Shown here: positions 1 through 9,429 of the stretch, piece after piece
Layout of the letters: the number at the start of each line of letters is the position of its first letter
Position numbering within the stretch: position 1 is the first letter of the stretch
NCBI GenBank assembly: GCA_020444515.1
Contig: JAHLKX010000013.1
Span: forward strand, 1-64,000
Source of the DNA: Bacteroidota bacterium
GTDB lineage: Bacteria > Bacteroidota > Bacteroidia > Bacteroidales > JAADJA01
Length of the DNA: 64,000 bases
Direction: 5' to 3'
Made by a program: the position numbers and the translations under genes
The notes under the pieces: model-generated
What the model was told of the DNA's origin: nothing
What the model saw: only the letters and a program-made list of their open reading frames with translations
The model's database searches: none

Positions 1-2596
1 TGCTGTTGCCAAAGCAATCAACATTGGTCTGCGCGGTGATGGAAGCAGCTAATGGTGCAGGTTCAGAAATCGTTACAACTAACGGTGTAACGATGTTACA
101 TTCATTGGCATCTTTTACATAAATTGTATAATCACCTGCAGCTAAGCCTGAAAATACGCCGGTTGTATTGGAAAAGTCAATATTGTCGAGACTATAACTA
201 TATGGTTCGATGCCGCCGCTTGCCGTTACAGTCAAAGATCCATCACTATATCCGAAACAGGTCACGTCTAAATGTGAAGCAATAAGTTCAGTTACTGTAA
301 TTGGGAAATCAGGTTGCGTGATGATCACAAAATCTGTAGCTTCACAAAGGTTAGCATCTGTAACTACAACCGTATATTTTCCGGCTACAAGACCGCTGAG
401 ATATTGATCATCTTCCTGGCCTGTTGGAATAACTCCACCCTCCGAAGCGGTCCAGAAATAAGTATATGTTTCAGTACCTCCCGTAACAACTAAATTACAA
501 GCTCCGGTTGCATCACCATAACAGTCAACATTAGAAGTTACTTCAACTGTGGCTGTTAATTCAAACTGAGGTTGGATGAGGGTTACTGTTGCTGAAGTTG
601 TACACTCATGGGCATCAGTAACAGTAACGATGTAAGTTCCAGCAGCCAGATCGGTTGCTGTTTGCGTGGTCTGTGCCACGGGATCATCCCACAAGTAGGT
701 ATAGGGTGGTGTTCCGCCATTAGCCGTTACAGTTGCTGATCCTGTATTATTACCAAAACAGTCTACATTAGTATATGCTGTTATTGTAGCTGTCAATGTA
801 GCGGGTTGAGTAATGGTTGTCGTTGTTGTAGCCGTACATCCTTTGGCATCGGTGACATCGATCTGATAATCACCGGCCCATAAATCAGAAAAAGTATAGG
901 TACCACCTTCCGTAGTAACAGTCTGTGTGTCAACATAACCAGTCGGAAGAATAGTCCCGTTGATACCAAAGATCACAACCGAATAATTTATAAATCCACC
1001 ACTGACCGTTCCCGTTATGGATCCGTCGTCACTTTCATTGCAGGTTTCGTTCGTTGGTTCAGCGGTTACGATTATAACTGGGCATAGTACACCCGTGGGT
1101 TCATAATAATTGTCGTTTGTAGGATCAATGTCATCACTTTGGGTAGTTACACCCACCAAATTACAAAGGTCTCCGTCGGTACATGCAATACCATAACCTC
1201 CATTTTCATAGGCAATCCCGGAAGTTGTACTGGTGTATCCATCTACATCATTGACTTGCACTGTTATAATGATATCGACACTCTCGCCTACATTTAAAAA
1301 TGGGGTTTCAAATGTCAATGTCTGTCCTGACTGCGAGAATGTCCAGGTTGTCGCCCCAACGATATCTGTGATAGAATGACTAACATAAGCAGTATTCACA
1401 TCCAAGATATCGGTAACAACAACCGTGTTAGCTACCGACGGGCCCTCATTAGTGACAGTAATCGTGTAACTATATTGTGAGCCAAGTCCAACCGGATCAG
1501 GATCATCCGTCTTCGTGATATCCAAATCAACATCGGCAGTGAAAAAATCACCAACTTGCAATAAGGGTACTTCCTGGTTTCCGGTATTGATTTTGCCTTC
1601 TTCGCATCCCCCGATGGTTGCCGCATCTCCCAGGCGGGTCTTGACATTACCTCCGACTCCTGCGGGTATACTTTGTTGTAAAACAAGCCAAACCTCCACA
1701 ATGATTTCATCTCCTGGATCCATACCTGACACTTCAATCGAGCTTTCAATGATAGCTCCATTAAGCGTCCAAGCCAGATCACTAACCGAAGCATCACCAT
1801 TAGGATCAATTAGAGCATCACCTGAACTCTCATCGACAAATGCTGCAATTACACCTAGGTCGCCATCAAAACCAAACAAACCACCATTGGTGGTTTCCGT
1901 TAACCATTCACCTTTTATTTGAATGACATCAGAAGTGCAGGCAGCACTGGCATCCACTCGCACAAAATATTCAAAAGCCACAATTTGTCCGAGGCCCAGG
2001 TATTCAGGCATCAGTGATTCACGCGTACTGCTGTGTGAGGTGCTATATGAGCCGTTAGCAAGCGGACTTACTTCCCGGCCTGTGGGCAAAGTATTACCTG
2101 CTATGTAATCATAATATACTTGCCGTTCATAAAATTCCGGATCATAAGCACTGAAATCAATACCATAATCACCGCCAGCATCATTAAACGTGATGGTTGC
2201 CACATGCTGCGAAGTTTGCCCGGTGGCCTTCAATTGAAAGAAAGCACCAAGGTCGGCATTTACCACGGTGTAGATCTCCTCGGAGAATTTTCCCAATGCA
2301 TCGCAGGTAACCGTTGTTGTAATATCCTCCCAGGCTGGATCCAGCAACTCTGTCTCCTTGAGCAAGAGTTCCACAGTTTCAAAAGCTTCCCATCCTTTAC
2401 CGGAAGCTGTTACAACATCGTTGGGCAGGTAATCCACCTTGTCGGTAGTTACTGTTTGAGCATTTAAGCTCGGCAACAATGAGAACAAAACAGATACGAG
2501 CAGGAAAGCACTCATAAAGGTTTTTTGAATTTTATCCAATGAGATAAGTTTATCTTCAATTAGATTTTTGCCTGTAATAAGGTAAATAGATTTCAT
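1..2596 (-). CDS. Giant cell-surface adhesin, SprB repeats and DUF11 domain (5' part; runs off the left edge)
   Basis: An open frame of 865 codons runs from an ATG at 2594-2596 to the left edge with no stop; the 3' end is outside the window. The N-terminus is a long basic stretch and then a hydrophobic segment ending LLPSLNAQ; ATG 2513-2515 (residue 28), directly before that segment, is an alternative start. Residues ~350-470 form a DUF11/Ig-like domain (DLDITKTDDPDPVGLGSQYS). From ~residue 515 there are at least five SprB-type repeats of 75-90 aa, pattern NVDCFGN-TG-A-VTA-GGTPPYTYLW ... DLAAGTYIVTVTDA-EC. Such proteins are exported by the T9SS and act as gliding or attachment adhesins. A C-terminal sorting domain would be expected outside the window. 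The LytTR regulator upstream is a candidate controller (inference). Confidence 0.88.
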   Translation of the reverse strand, partial: MKSIYLITGKNLIEDKLISLDKIQKTFMSAFLLVSVLFSLLPSLNAQTVTTDKVDYLPNDVVTASGKGWEAFETVELLLKETELLDPAWEDITTTVTCDALGKFSEEIYTVVNADLGAFFQLKATGQTSQHVATITFNDAGGDYGIDFSAYDPEFYERQVYYDYIAGNTLPTGREVSPLANGSYSTSHSSTRESLMPEYLGLGQIVAFEYFVRVDASAACTSDVIQIKGEWLTETTNGGLFGFDGDLGVIAAFVDESSGDALIDPNGDASVSDLAWTLNGAIIESSIEVSGMDPGDEIIVEVWLVLQQSIPAGVGGNVKTRLGDAATIGGCEEGKINTGNQEVPLLQVGDFFTADVDLDITKTDDPDPVGLGSQYSYTITVTNEGPSVANTVVVTDILDVNTAYVSHSITDIVGATTWTFSQSGQTLTFETPFLNVGESVDIIITVQVNDVDGYTSTTSGIAYENGGYGIACTDGDLCNLVGVTTQSDDIDPTNDNYYEPTGVLCPVIIVTAEPTNETCNESDDGSITGTVSGGFINYSVVIFGINGTILPTGYVDTQTVTTEGGTYTFSDLWAGDYQIDVTDAKGCTATTTTTITQPATLTATITAYTNVDCFGNNTGSATVTANGGTPPYTYLWDDPVAQTTQTATDLAAGTYIVTVTDAHECTTSATVTLIQPQFELTATVEVTSNVDCYGDATGACNLVVTGGTETYTYFWTASEGGVIPTGQEDDQYLSGLVAGKYTVVVTDANLCEATDFVIITQPDFPITVTELIASHLDVTCFGYSDGSLTVTASGGIEPYSYSLDNIDFSNTTGVFSGLAAGDYTIYVKDANECNIVTPLVVTISEPAPLAASITAQTNVDCFGNS

Positions 2597-3057
2597 ATCC
2601 TTATAATTTTATGATTTATAATTTCTGTTCAATTTATCTTCTTACCAGTTTATCGTTCTCGAGCGTAGCGGGGTATTTTGGTTTGGTTTTTTAAAACGGG
2701 TGATCATCAGGCATCATATGAACCTCGCGTGCCAGTCGATCAGCCAGATAGGCCTGCTCTGGCACGGAGGTCGGGTCGTTTGGTTTGAATGGCATGCCAA
2801 CAATTGTTTGCAGCCGTTGAAATATCCTATGAAAAATATTGTGAATCAATCTCCTGTTTTAAATAGTTTCGGTTATAATTCGACATGCCAAATTAATGAT
2901 CATTGCTATTCAATTCACAAACATTACGTTCTATTGTATAAACCGGCCTTTTTTATGCATGAGTGCTACTAATTATTGCACAGCATATACTGGTACCGAA
3001 TTGCTGATTTACCTGAAATTAATTTATTTATCCTGATTTTAACTTGTGGTTATGTGA
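2597..3057. other. Intergenic region between adhesin and LytTR regulator
   Basis: No convincing gene in this 461-bp gap. It must hold the adhesin promoter (reading leftwards) and the 3' flank of the LytTR gene. The most visible structure is the inverted repeat at 2722-2771. A 90-codon + strand frame at 2700-2972 has no recognisable protein character and is taken as chance. Confidence 0.6.
2722..2771 (-). repeat. Long imperfect inverted repeat upstream of the adhesin
   Basis: The left arm ACCTCgCGTGCCAG (2722-2735) and right arm CTGGCACGGAGGT (2759-2771) form a 13-bp stem with one bulged base. A smaller nested stem lies in the loop (CAGCC 2741-2745 with GG-CTG 2751-2756). It is 126-175 nt upstream of the adhesin start and has no U-run on either strand, so it is not an ordinary terminator. 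It could be a leader-RNA hairpin or an operator. Confidence 0.55.
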
Positions 3058-3798
3058 TCAATGCAAGAGTCGTTTGAATGGCCCTTTGATTTGCAGTTCG
3101 TATTCCCTGGTACTGGATTTGAGAATGCATTTTTTTTCTTTCCGGTTGATGCGATGGAGATAATCTTCATTGATCAGTACCGAACGGCTGATCCTTCGGA
3201 AGTTATTATAGGATAGCCGGTTTTCTACTTCTCCCAGACGCATGGACACCATCTGCTGTTCATCATCAATTAAGACCAACTCTGTATAATTACCCTCCGC
3301 CTGGCAATATATAATATGTTCCGGATTGATGTGGATGGAACCCGTCAGGGTTCTGAATATTATTTTTTTATGGCTCAGATACTGCATGACCTGTTCCAGT
3401 GAAGAATTGAAATGATGGGATGAATCCGATTCATTCAACCGCTGAATACATGCCTTCAGGTCCAGCACATTGACGGGTTTAACCAAATAATCAAAAGCCG
3501 AATACCGAAAAGCTTCAATGGCAAACTCATTGTGAGAAGTGACAAAAACAATGATGGTTGTCAGTTTGTGGAGCCGCATTTCTTTGGCCAGGTCGAAGCC
3601 GCTCTTATCAGGCATGTCAATGTCGAGAAAAACAATGTCAGGTTTATTTAGCAGGATGATTTTCAGTGCCTCGTCTGCTGAACCGGCCTTGCCAATTACA
3701 CTCACTTCAGGCACATGTTTGGAAATGAGGTTGTCCAGAATGTTTATGGATACCCTCTCGTCATCAACAATGATCGCTCTCAGTTGTTTTTGTAGCAT
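3058..3798 (-). CDS. LytTR-family response regulator
   Basis: This 246-aa protein has the standard LytR/AlgR two-domain layout. The receiver domain (about residues 7-120) has acidic residues D12/D13, the phospho-acceptor D59 in IVFLDIDMPDKSG, the switch segment IIVFVTSH and the conserved lysine in LVKP. The LytTR DNA-binding domain (about 145-243) starts at IIFRTLTGSIHI and includes FRRISRSVLINEDYL. A histidine kinase would phosphorylate D59 and the dimer would bind promoter DNA. No kinase gene is nearby, so the regulator is an orphan here. It is 460 bp upstream of and co-oriented with the adhesin; a regulatory link is inferred from position only. Confidence 0.93.
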   Translation of the reverse strand: MLQKQLRAIIVDDERVSINILDNLISKHVPEVSVIGKAGSADEALKIILLNKPDIVFLDIDMPDKSGFDLAKEMRLHKLTTIIVFVTSHNEFAIEAFRYSAFDYLVKPVNVLDLKACIQRLNESDSSHHFNSSLEQVMQYLSHKKIIFRTLTGSIHINPEHIIYCQAEGNYTELVLIDDEQQMVSMRLGEVENRLSYNNFRRISRSVLINEDYLHRINRKEKKCILKSSTREYELQIKGPFKRLLH

Positions 3799-4255
3799 AT
3801 GGTTGGTGTTTATGCGTAATGATCCCCCCGAAAAGCACAGATGGCTATTCTTGATTAGATTGCGATGTTGATTTTACATGATAAATATACATCAGGATAT
3901 TTGAATGGGTATCTTTTTTAAGACTTATTGTATGAAGGTGGCTTTTTTTTACATGAAGGCCTACATTCCCTGTATGAACGAATAGTGTTAATGGTGGAGA
4001 ATGGTAAAATTTTGATCGGGAATGGCTCATTTTTATGAATGAATTTTGGTAAAGAACAATGGGAAAGAGTTCGGATTACCAACTGATTCAAATATGCTTT
4101 GATTGTTGATATTAAAATTCAAGCGATATCCTTTAATTGCAAGACATGGGTTCATGCGAGCATATCAATAAGGGCTGATAAAACCTGTATCTCATTTGAA
4201 TAATATTCATGTTGATAATGTATGGCTCATTATTAGATTGATTTTCCTGTCATTA
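3799..4255. other. Intergenic region, promoter of the LytTR gene
   Basis: A 457-bp AT-rich stretch between the LytTR gene and the 3' end of the S41 lipoprotein gene. A 61-codon minus frame (3845-4030) is low-complexity and has no signal peptide or family resemblance; I reject it. No hairpin terminator or palindrome stands out. Confidence 0.5.
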
Positions 4256-5281
4256 TTACTTGGATAACAACCAGTCTATCGCAAATTCCAGTTGCCTGTC
4301 GATTCCCGCGTAGATCTCGTCTTTGGTATTATTGACAAGAATATCGGGTGGAATCCCATTCCACTCAAAAACCTGCCCGTCATATCGCTCGAAATAGCCC
4401 GTGCCGATATAGATCATTTTGCCACTGGGTAAATAATATTCGCCTCTTGCATCTGGCAAACTTCCGGAAGAGGCTACACCACCCCCGCCTGTTGTATCAC
4501 CTAGCACGGTTACAGTTGTTAATTGTTTTAAAACTTCAGTGCAAATTTCCCCGGCACTGAAGGTGGATCCATTGATCAACACCACAACAGCATTACTGTA
4601 ATACGGAGATCTGGGCTGAATGGGATCAATTTCAATGGGTTCACCCAGCAGATAAAATTTTGGCCATGCCAGTTGTTCATTGATAAAATGAGAAACAACA
4701 GCCTCAATATTTTGTGGGGTGCCACCTCTTCTTTGCCGGATATCAATGATGAGGCCTTTTGTGTTTTTAAGATAATTAATGATCGTCGGGAATTCGTGAA
4801 TGAGGTAGTTTTCATGGAAATCGGATAAAAAGACATAACCGATATTTCCAGGTAAAATCTGGTACTCTGCACTTCCGCTTTCAGTAACAATGAGTTCCTT
4901 ATCAAAATAACTTCTAACGACGAAAGGATTGTATTCATGCCGGTCTTTGAAATAACGCTGCGGGTAGAACGGGTAAATCTGAGCCCCTCCATCGGTCTTG
5001 AAATAAACATGTCCATCCTGTAACTCAGCCAGCAGATCATTCAACACCTGGTAGAATTCGTCGCCTTTTGCCATTTCTGTTCTATTCCGATAGATGGTGT
5101 AGGTCGCATCCCAGTCAATTTGCTTAAATTCCAGAAAAGGATAAACATCATGTATCCTGTTCCACGTGGCTTCAAAATCAGCCAGGTTTTGGTCGGAATT
5201 TGCAGGTTTTACATAGATGTTTTCACAACCAATCAAGGTGGAAATTATAACAGCAAACAGAAGTTGTATAATTGTTTTCAT
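4256..5281 (-). CDS. S41 (tail-specific protease family) peptidase, lipoprotein
   Basis: 341 aa. The N-terminus is a lipoprotein signal with lipobox LIGC (Cys19), so the mature protein is probably membrane-anchored. An S41 N-terminal region (DLLAELQDGHVYF, about 80-95) precedes a core with IIDIRQRRGGTPQN (about 178-192) and the nucleophile motif GSTFSAGE (Ser242), followed by GDTTGGGG. These are C-terminal-processing/retinoid-binding-like peptidase signatures. No PDZ domain is obvious and the protein is short for a CtpA. It is the last gene of a six-gene run that contains a second S41 peptidase (8061-9401); only 11 bp separate it from the barrel gene upstream. Substrate unknown. Confidence 0.88.
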   Translation of the reverse strand: MKTIIQLLFAVIISTLIGCENIYVKPANSDQNLADFEATWNRIHDVYPFLEFKQIDWDATYTIYRNRTEMAKGDEFYQVLNDLLAELQDGHVYFKTDGGAQIYPFYPQRYFKDRHEYNPFVVRSYFDKELIVTESGSAEYQILPGNIGYVFLSDFHENYLIHEFPTIINYLKNTKGLIIDIRQRRGGTPQNIEAVVSHFINEQLAWPKFYLLGEPIEIDPIQPRSPYYSNAVVVLINGSTFSAGEICTEVLKQLTTVTVLGDTTGGGGVASSGSLPDARGEYYLPSGKMIYIGTGYFERYDGQVFEWNGIPPDILVNNTKDEIYAGIDRQLEFAIDWLLSK

Positions 5282-5292
5282 GATGTATTTAG

Positions 5293-6069
5293 TTAGAATC
5301 TGTAAGTTAATCCTAAAACCAAATGATCACTGGCGACTATGATCGGATCCCATGGACTGATGGTCAATAACTGAAATTCGTATCCAACCCGCATGGAAAA
5401 ATTGTTGACAATGAAATACCGTGTCCCAAAATCAAAAATTCCATTTAAGCCTTTAAAGAGGGTAAGGAGTTTGGCCGGAGATGCATCATCTTCGTCACTA
5501 TCGACTGCCCTGAAAGTAAAAGACAGGACTGACAATGACAGAAAGGATTCGATCTGGAATTTCTGTGTGATGGGATAAACAGCATCCGTATTTAAACCTA
5601 CGGAAAGCATGGCGGCAAATGATTGGGAATAATCAAAACCAGCCACCGCAATGTCGGGCTCATTAAAAAAATAAATAAAATCGGTTGAAGGTCCCAGGAA
5701 TATATGCAGGTCCTTATGAAATAGTTGCGCGGTTTTAAGCGGGTATAAAAATCCCTGGTTCAGCATTACCTGTGTAATACTGGTTCGTGCATTGTTGTTT
5801 TTAATCTCATCTGAGAATCCATAGCTGAACCGAAGCCGGTAAATATATTTTTCATGTTCACGCGCCCATCCGAATCGGTATTGCGCGATAGGCCCTGCAT
5901 ATTTTTCTTTCGAAATGTATTGATCTTTAAACGCCAGGCGACCCAGACTGTATTCAGCATAGATTCCCTCCGGGTACTTATTTTCAGATTGAATTGTATC
6001 CTGACCCGATAGGTTTTGCAACCATAAAAAGCCTGATAGAAGTAAAAAGAAATTCAGGACTGTTCTCAT
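5293..6069 (-). CDS. Predicted outer-membrane beta-barrel protein, function unknown
   Basis: 258 aa with a Sec signal (LLLSGFLWLQNLSGQ, cleavage about residue 23). The rest alternates hydrophobic and polar residues with many aromatics and ends in LVLGLTYRF, the terminal-Phe beta-signal typical of outer-membrane barrels. About 8-10 strands would fit the length. I do not recognise a named family. It lies 5 bp after the TonB-C-like gene and 11 bp before the S41 lipoprotein gene, so all are probably on one mRNA. Confidence 0.75.
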   Translation of the reverse strand: MRTVLNFFLLLSGFLWLQNLSGQDTIQSENKYPEGIYAEYSLGRLAFKDQYISKEKYAGPIAQYRFGWAREHEKYIYRLRFSYGFSDEIKNNNARTSITQVMLNQGFLYPLKTAQLFHKDLHIFLGPSTDFIYFFNEPDIAVAGFDYSQSFAAMLSVGLNTDAVYPITQKFQIESFLSLSVLSFTFRAVDSDEDDASPAKLLTLFKGLNGIFDFGTRYFIVNNFSMRVGYEFQLLTISPWDPIIVASDHLVLGLTYRF

Positions 6070-6074
6070 GACTT

Positions 6075-6764
6075 TTAGTTTTTATTGATGATCTTTATTA
6101 AGGTTATATCCATTTTTACATGTTCACCTTTTTTTATCGAAAATCCATCAATGGTCTTTGAATTATAGCCGTCCTTGGTGCATACCAGACGCCAGTCGCC
6201 CGCCGGGATCAATGTCTTTATGAAAATGCCTTCCCGGTTTGTAAATACCGGATCAATGGTTTCATCAGGATTATTGCGTGCAGATAAACGCAGTTGAACC
6301 CCTTGGACAGGATTGCCATCTTCATCCGAGACTTTCCCTGTTAAAATGCCGCTCTCTTTAAATTCAGGCTGGTTGCTTCCAACTATTTCCGTTTTGATGG
6401 GAAGGGTTATTGCCCAGTTTTCTTCCAATTCCGGAATATTCCATTTTTGCAGGGCTTCAATGAGGGTCAGACCAAAGGCTTCATTGCCGGTATTGTTGCT
6501 GTCAACCGAAGCTGAAGACAAGATTCCGTGTTGCCAGTTCATGTGAATGAAGACCGTTCCTTTCAGTCCGGGATCATCATTATGGAATCGCATGATCACA
6601 TCATGAATGTCATCCCAATTGGTCCGGAGATGCTCCATAAAGAATTGAACATTGGGGTCCTCGGTAGCGCTGTTATTTGTTTGAGCGACAACATGAATGG
6701 TCGAAGTGACAACCAGAAAAATGAGCGCCATGACAGCAAAATAGAAGGCTATTTCCTTTTTCAT
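6075..6764 (-). CDS. Secreted protein with TonB-C-like and carboxypeptidase-regulatory-like domains
   Basis: The open frame extends upstream to 6806, but the internal ATG at 6762-6764 begins a good signal peptide (MKKEIAFYFAVMALIFLVV ... VVAQ), so I start there (229 aa). The next ~90 residues (GLKGTVFIHMNWQHG ... GLTLIEALQKWNIPE ... ITLPIKTEIVGSN) resemble the AgmX/TonB C-terminal fold. The C-terminal ~85 residues (GILTGKVSDEDGNPVQGVQL ... GIFIKTLIPAGDWRLVCTKDGY) are a carboxypeptidase-regulatory-like beta-sandwich of the kind found at the start of Bacteroidota TonB-dependent receptors. Likely periplasmic. Fifth gene of the MarR-GNAT unit. Confidence 0.68.
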   Translation of the reverse strand: MKKEIAFYFAVMALIFLVVTSTIHVVAQTNNSATEDPNVQFFMEHLRTNWDDIHDVIMRFHNDDPGLKGTVFIHMNWQHGILSSASVDSNNTGNEAFGLTLIEALQKWNIPELEENWAITLPIKTEIVGSNQPEFKESGILTGKVSDEDGNPVQGVQLRLSARNNPDETIDPVFTNREGIFIKTLIPAGDWRLVCTKDGYNSKTIDGFSIKKGEHVKMDITLIKIINKN

Positions 6765-6818
6765 TACCAATGGGTTTTTGTAAGCACAATTCAAATTAAA
6801 AATCACACTCTACTAATT

Positions 6819-8036
6819 TTATTTCAAACTGTCGAACCATTGCAGAACGGCAATAACGGCTGCAGGTCCTGCTGTTTCATGGGTGCCTCCCGGAATGGTT
6901 GTTATCTGGATATTCGTAGCACCATGCGCATTAAATGCTTCTTTTGCCGCGATGGCATTTTGATAAGGAACGATCTCATCGGTATCACCATGAAAAAAAT
7001 GAAGGGGTGTTTGCGGAGTCCAGTTCAACCTTGTGTTGTCCTCAAGCGCTTCAATTAATTCAGTTTCAAGCCCATTTTTATAATCTTCTATAAATTGGGG
7101 ATTCATCAGGTCAGCCATCGTTGATGGTACCTGGTTTACTATGTCGCCCCAGGTTTTTGAACCATCAAATAAGCCAGGCATTTTGGATGCATAGGGTGCT
7201 GAAAACATGTCATTCAACCTGTTCCATCCATAAATCTTGTTATATGCAGTCAGAAAATATGCAGCATAAGCGGGTGTGCTGTAGTTATCCGCATTGAAAA
7301 TAGAATCGACTGTACCCTTTAAATCATAAGGCCCTGCCATGGGTGCCACAGCTTTGAGGTTAAATTCATCTGAATAATCTGCTTCAATTAAATTTTGAGC
7401 AACCAGGGAAATATACCCGCCTTCAGAATATCCGGTTAAAAAAACCTGATCATTCAGGATTATCTGATTTTGGAGGCAATATGATTTACCTGCTCTCATA
7501 AAGTCAATAACAGAAGGTAAAATGGAGGCAGCATGAATGTATGGGTGCATTATGGTGGAGATGCCAAAACCAGGATAATCAGGCACAACTGTAAAATAAC
7601 CCATCGATCCGGTAATCAATCCAATGATCCCTTCTGTCGAGTTGAGGGGCGATACAGAGGCCACCAGCTCCCTTTTAGTCTCCGTACCATGATGAAGGCT
7701 CATCAAAGGAAGATTATTTGTCCCGGTGGGGAGCATCATCGCACCCGAAACAATAATCTGCTTATTGTCTGCATCAACTGAATAATAGCTTACTGATATG
7801 GATTTGACCGAGTATGATAAGGAAAATGGAATATCGAAGCCGGCATTGTCAAGAATTTGTTGTATGTCAGTTGGTGACATCGTTCCCAGATCGGTGATCT
7901 GGACTATTTCACCCCGTTCATGTGTTATCGGCGGTGGGGGTGTTTCGTTTTCCTCCTTTTTACAGCTATAAAATCCAATGATTAAAATAATGATAATAAA
8001 AAGGACTTGTTTAATTGAAATGTTTAAGTTTTTCAT
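6819..8036 (-). CDS. Alpha/beta hydrolase, secretory-lipase-like lipoprotein
   Basis: 405 aa with a lipoprotein signal (lipobox ending YSC, Cys25) and a low-complexity linker of prolines. The body is an alpha/beta-hydrolase of the secretory-lipase type: oxyanion segment LHHGTET (about 115-121), nucleophile elbow GYSEGG (Ser204), acidic residue in FHGDTDEIVPY (Asp353 or Asp351) and histidine in GGTHETAG (His386). A complete catalytic triad suggests an active esterase/lipase at the cell envelope. Spacing to neighbours is 24 bp upstream and about 54 bp to the corrected start downstream, so it is part of the same operon. Substrate not predictable from sequence. Confidence 0.85.
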   Translation of the reverse strand: MKNLNISIKQVLFIIIILIIGFYSCKKEENETPPPPITHERGEIVQITDLGTMSPTDIQQILDNAGFDIPFSLSYSVKSISVSYYSVDADNKQIIVSGAMMLPTGTNNLPLMSLHHGTETKRELVASVSPLNSTEGIIGLITGSMGYFTVVPDYPGFGISTIMHPYIHAASILPSVIDFMRAGKSYCLQNQIILNDQVFLTGYSEGGYISLVAQNLIEADYSDEFNLKAVAPMAGPYDLKGTVDSIFNADNYSTPAYAAYFLTAYNKIYGWNRLNDMFSAPYASKMPGLFDGSKTWGDIVNQVPSTMADLMNPQFIEDYKNGLETELIEALEDNTRLNWTPQTPLHFFHGDTDEIVPYQNAIAAKEAFNAHGATNIQITTIPGGTHETAGPAAVIAVLQWFDSLK

Positions 8037-8060
8037 GGCTTTTTAGTTTAGGTTTTTAAA

Positions 8061-9401
8061 TTAACTTTTGTCGTTTCGGTCGGTTCGGCCATTGTCATAC
8101 ATTCCTTCCACTGCGATGATTTTCCCATTTTCGCGAACAAATTTCAAACGGAAATAATCCAGTTCTTTGAACCAGAAGGTGTCTTCCTTCATGGGGATCA
8201 TTTGCATTTTTGGTCTGTCTTCCCGCTGATAAAATAATTGCCCGTTTTCAAGGGTGATTTTCCTTGGACCAAACTCACCCGTGTAGGCTTTCATATCTTT
8301 TACATCAAGATGGTAAGGTTCCCGTTCAGCTTTCAAAGCGTCGAGCTTCCAGCCAATGGCATTTTTGATCTCATCCATGGTCTCTTTCTCAAGGAGGTTT
8401 TCGAGTGCCATTTCATATGCTACATCATAGGCTTCATCCCGGCTAACTTTTACATCAGGCTCTACCCCGGAGCCTTCCCAGTTGGTCATGGTAATAGGAT
8501 TTATGGCTCTGCCAAAAGGGACGGAAATGGTAAAATTATCATTGAGAATATAGCCGCTCACCGGGTGGGCTCCTCCTCCTGTTGTTTCACCAACGATGGT
8601 AGCCCGTTCCATATTCTTTAGGTTATAAGTGAACTCTTCGGCTCCGGAGAACGTGCGGTTGCTCGTGAGTATGTAAATATCGGTGTTGATCATTTTGGGC
8701 CCGGGAACATACGGTAGTGTCCAGAATTGTTCTGTTTTATCTCCCTCGCGGATATAAAAGGAGTTCAGGTGCTCTGTTTCATCAAAAAAATAAGTGGTCA
8801 TGAGTTGAATCAAGGAGGGACTTCCACCGCCATTGTCCCTCAGATCGATGATCAGGGCATCAGTATGGGCCAGGAAATTAAGGGCAGCTACTGCAGTGGG
8901 ACCGGCTACCGATGCATCCATGAAACTGTTGAACTTCAAATAACCCACATTCCCCGGAAGAATCTTGATTTCTTTAAAGTTGTAGTTACTGGCCTCCTGC
9001 AACCGTTTTGTGTAGGTTTCCAATTCCTTATCTTCCTCATCGGCTTCGGCTTTCTTTTGCATGGCAATTCTTTCCGGATTGTAGCGGATACCAATGTGTT
9101 TGTCATTGGAAACGGATCGCAGATCCATGGTCAAGGCCTCAGCGAATTCCTGGTGCGAATGGATTTCGGCATATTTCCCTTTTTCAAAATTTTGCAGGAC
9201 CAGGTTGCCCATTTCTTTGCCCACATCCGGAAAAACATATTTTTCCGTCATCAAAAAAGCGATGCTGTCAACCACTTCTTTTTTTTCAGGTTGAGCAAGT
9301 GTAGTTTCTTCCTGGGCCTTTAAACACAAAGGAACGGAGGTAACCATCAGGAGTATGATCAGAACTTGTATTGTCAGTAAGTGTTTGTTGGTAGTTTTCA
9401 T
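8061..9401 (-). CDS. S41 peptidase, secreted, IRBP-like
   Basis: 446 aa with a Sec signal ending LCLKAQ (about residue 30). The arrangement is S41 N-terminal helical region (about 40-110, SVSNDKHIGIRY), catalytic core with ALIIDLRDNGGGSPS (about 182-195) and nucleophile motif NRTFSGAEE (Ser252), then IVGETTGGGAHPVSG. The last ~90 residues (DMKAYTGEFGPRKITLENGQLFYQRE) are a small beta-domain common in this subfamily. The layout matches interphotoreceptor retinol-binding-protein-like S41 members. It follows the MarR-GNAT regulator by 28 bp. It shares little sequence with the shorter S41 lipoprotein of this operon outside the core, so the two are not a recent duplication. Confidence 0.9.
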   Translation of the reverse strand: MKTTNKHLLTIQVLIILLMVTSVPLCLKAQEETTLAQPEKKEVVDSIAFLMTEKYVFPDVGKEMGNLVLQNFEKGKYAEIHSHQEFAEALTMDLRSVSNDKHIGIRYNPERIAMQKKAEADEEDKELETYTKRLQEASNYNFKEIKILPGNVGYLKFNSFMDASVAGPTAVAALNFLAHTDALIIDLRDNGGGSPSLIQLMTTYFFDETEHLNSFYIREGDKTEQFWTLPYVPGPKMINTDIYILTSNRTFSGAEEFTYNLKNMERATIVGETTGGGAHPVSGYILNDNFTISVPFGRAINPITMTNWEGSGVEPDVKVSRDEAYDVAYEMALENLLEKETMDEIKNAIGWKLDALKAEREPYHLDVKDMKAYTGEFGPRKITLENGQLFYQREDRPKMQMIPMKEDTFWFKELDYFRLKFVRENGKIIAVEGMYDNGRTDRNDKS

Positions 9402-9429
9402 GATTTAAATGTTAATGGTTATGTATGAG

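Noticed and set aside
1..1090. Recurring similar units that could suggest a CRISPR array or DNA tandem repeat
   Set aside because: Unit length is 220-270 bp, copies are diverged at DNA level and translate in one open frame into SprB-type protein repeats.
2641..2680. Minus-strand string reading PATLENDKLVRR then stop, like a lost gene end
   Set aside because: Only 12 residues and no similar sequence upstream in frame; too little to call a remnant.
2700..2972. 90-codon open frame on the + strand
   Set aside because: No signal peptide, domain or plausible start context; it contains the inverted repeat 2722-2771 and is better seen as intergenic.
8238..9323. Several long + strand frames (127, 198, 98 codons) opposite the S41 gene
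   Set aside because: They are antisense shadows of the well-supported S41 peptidase and have no family features.
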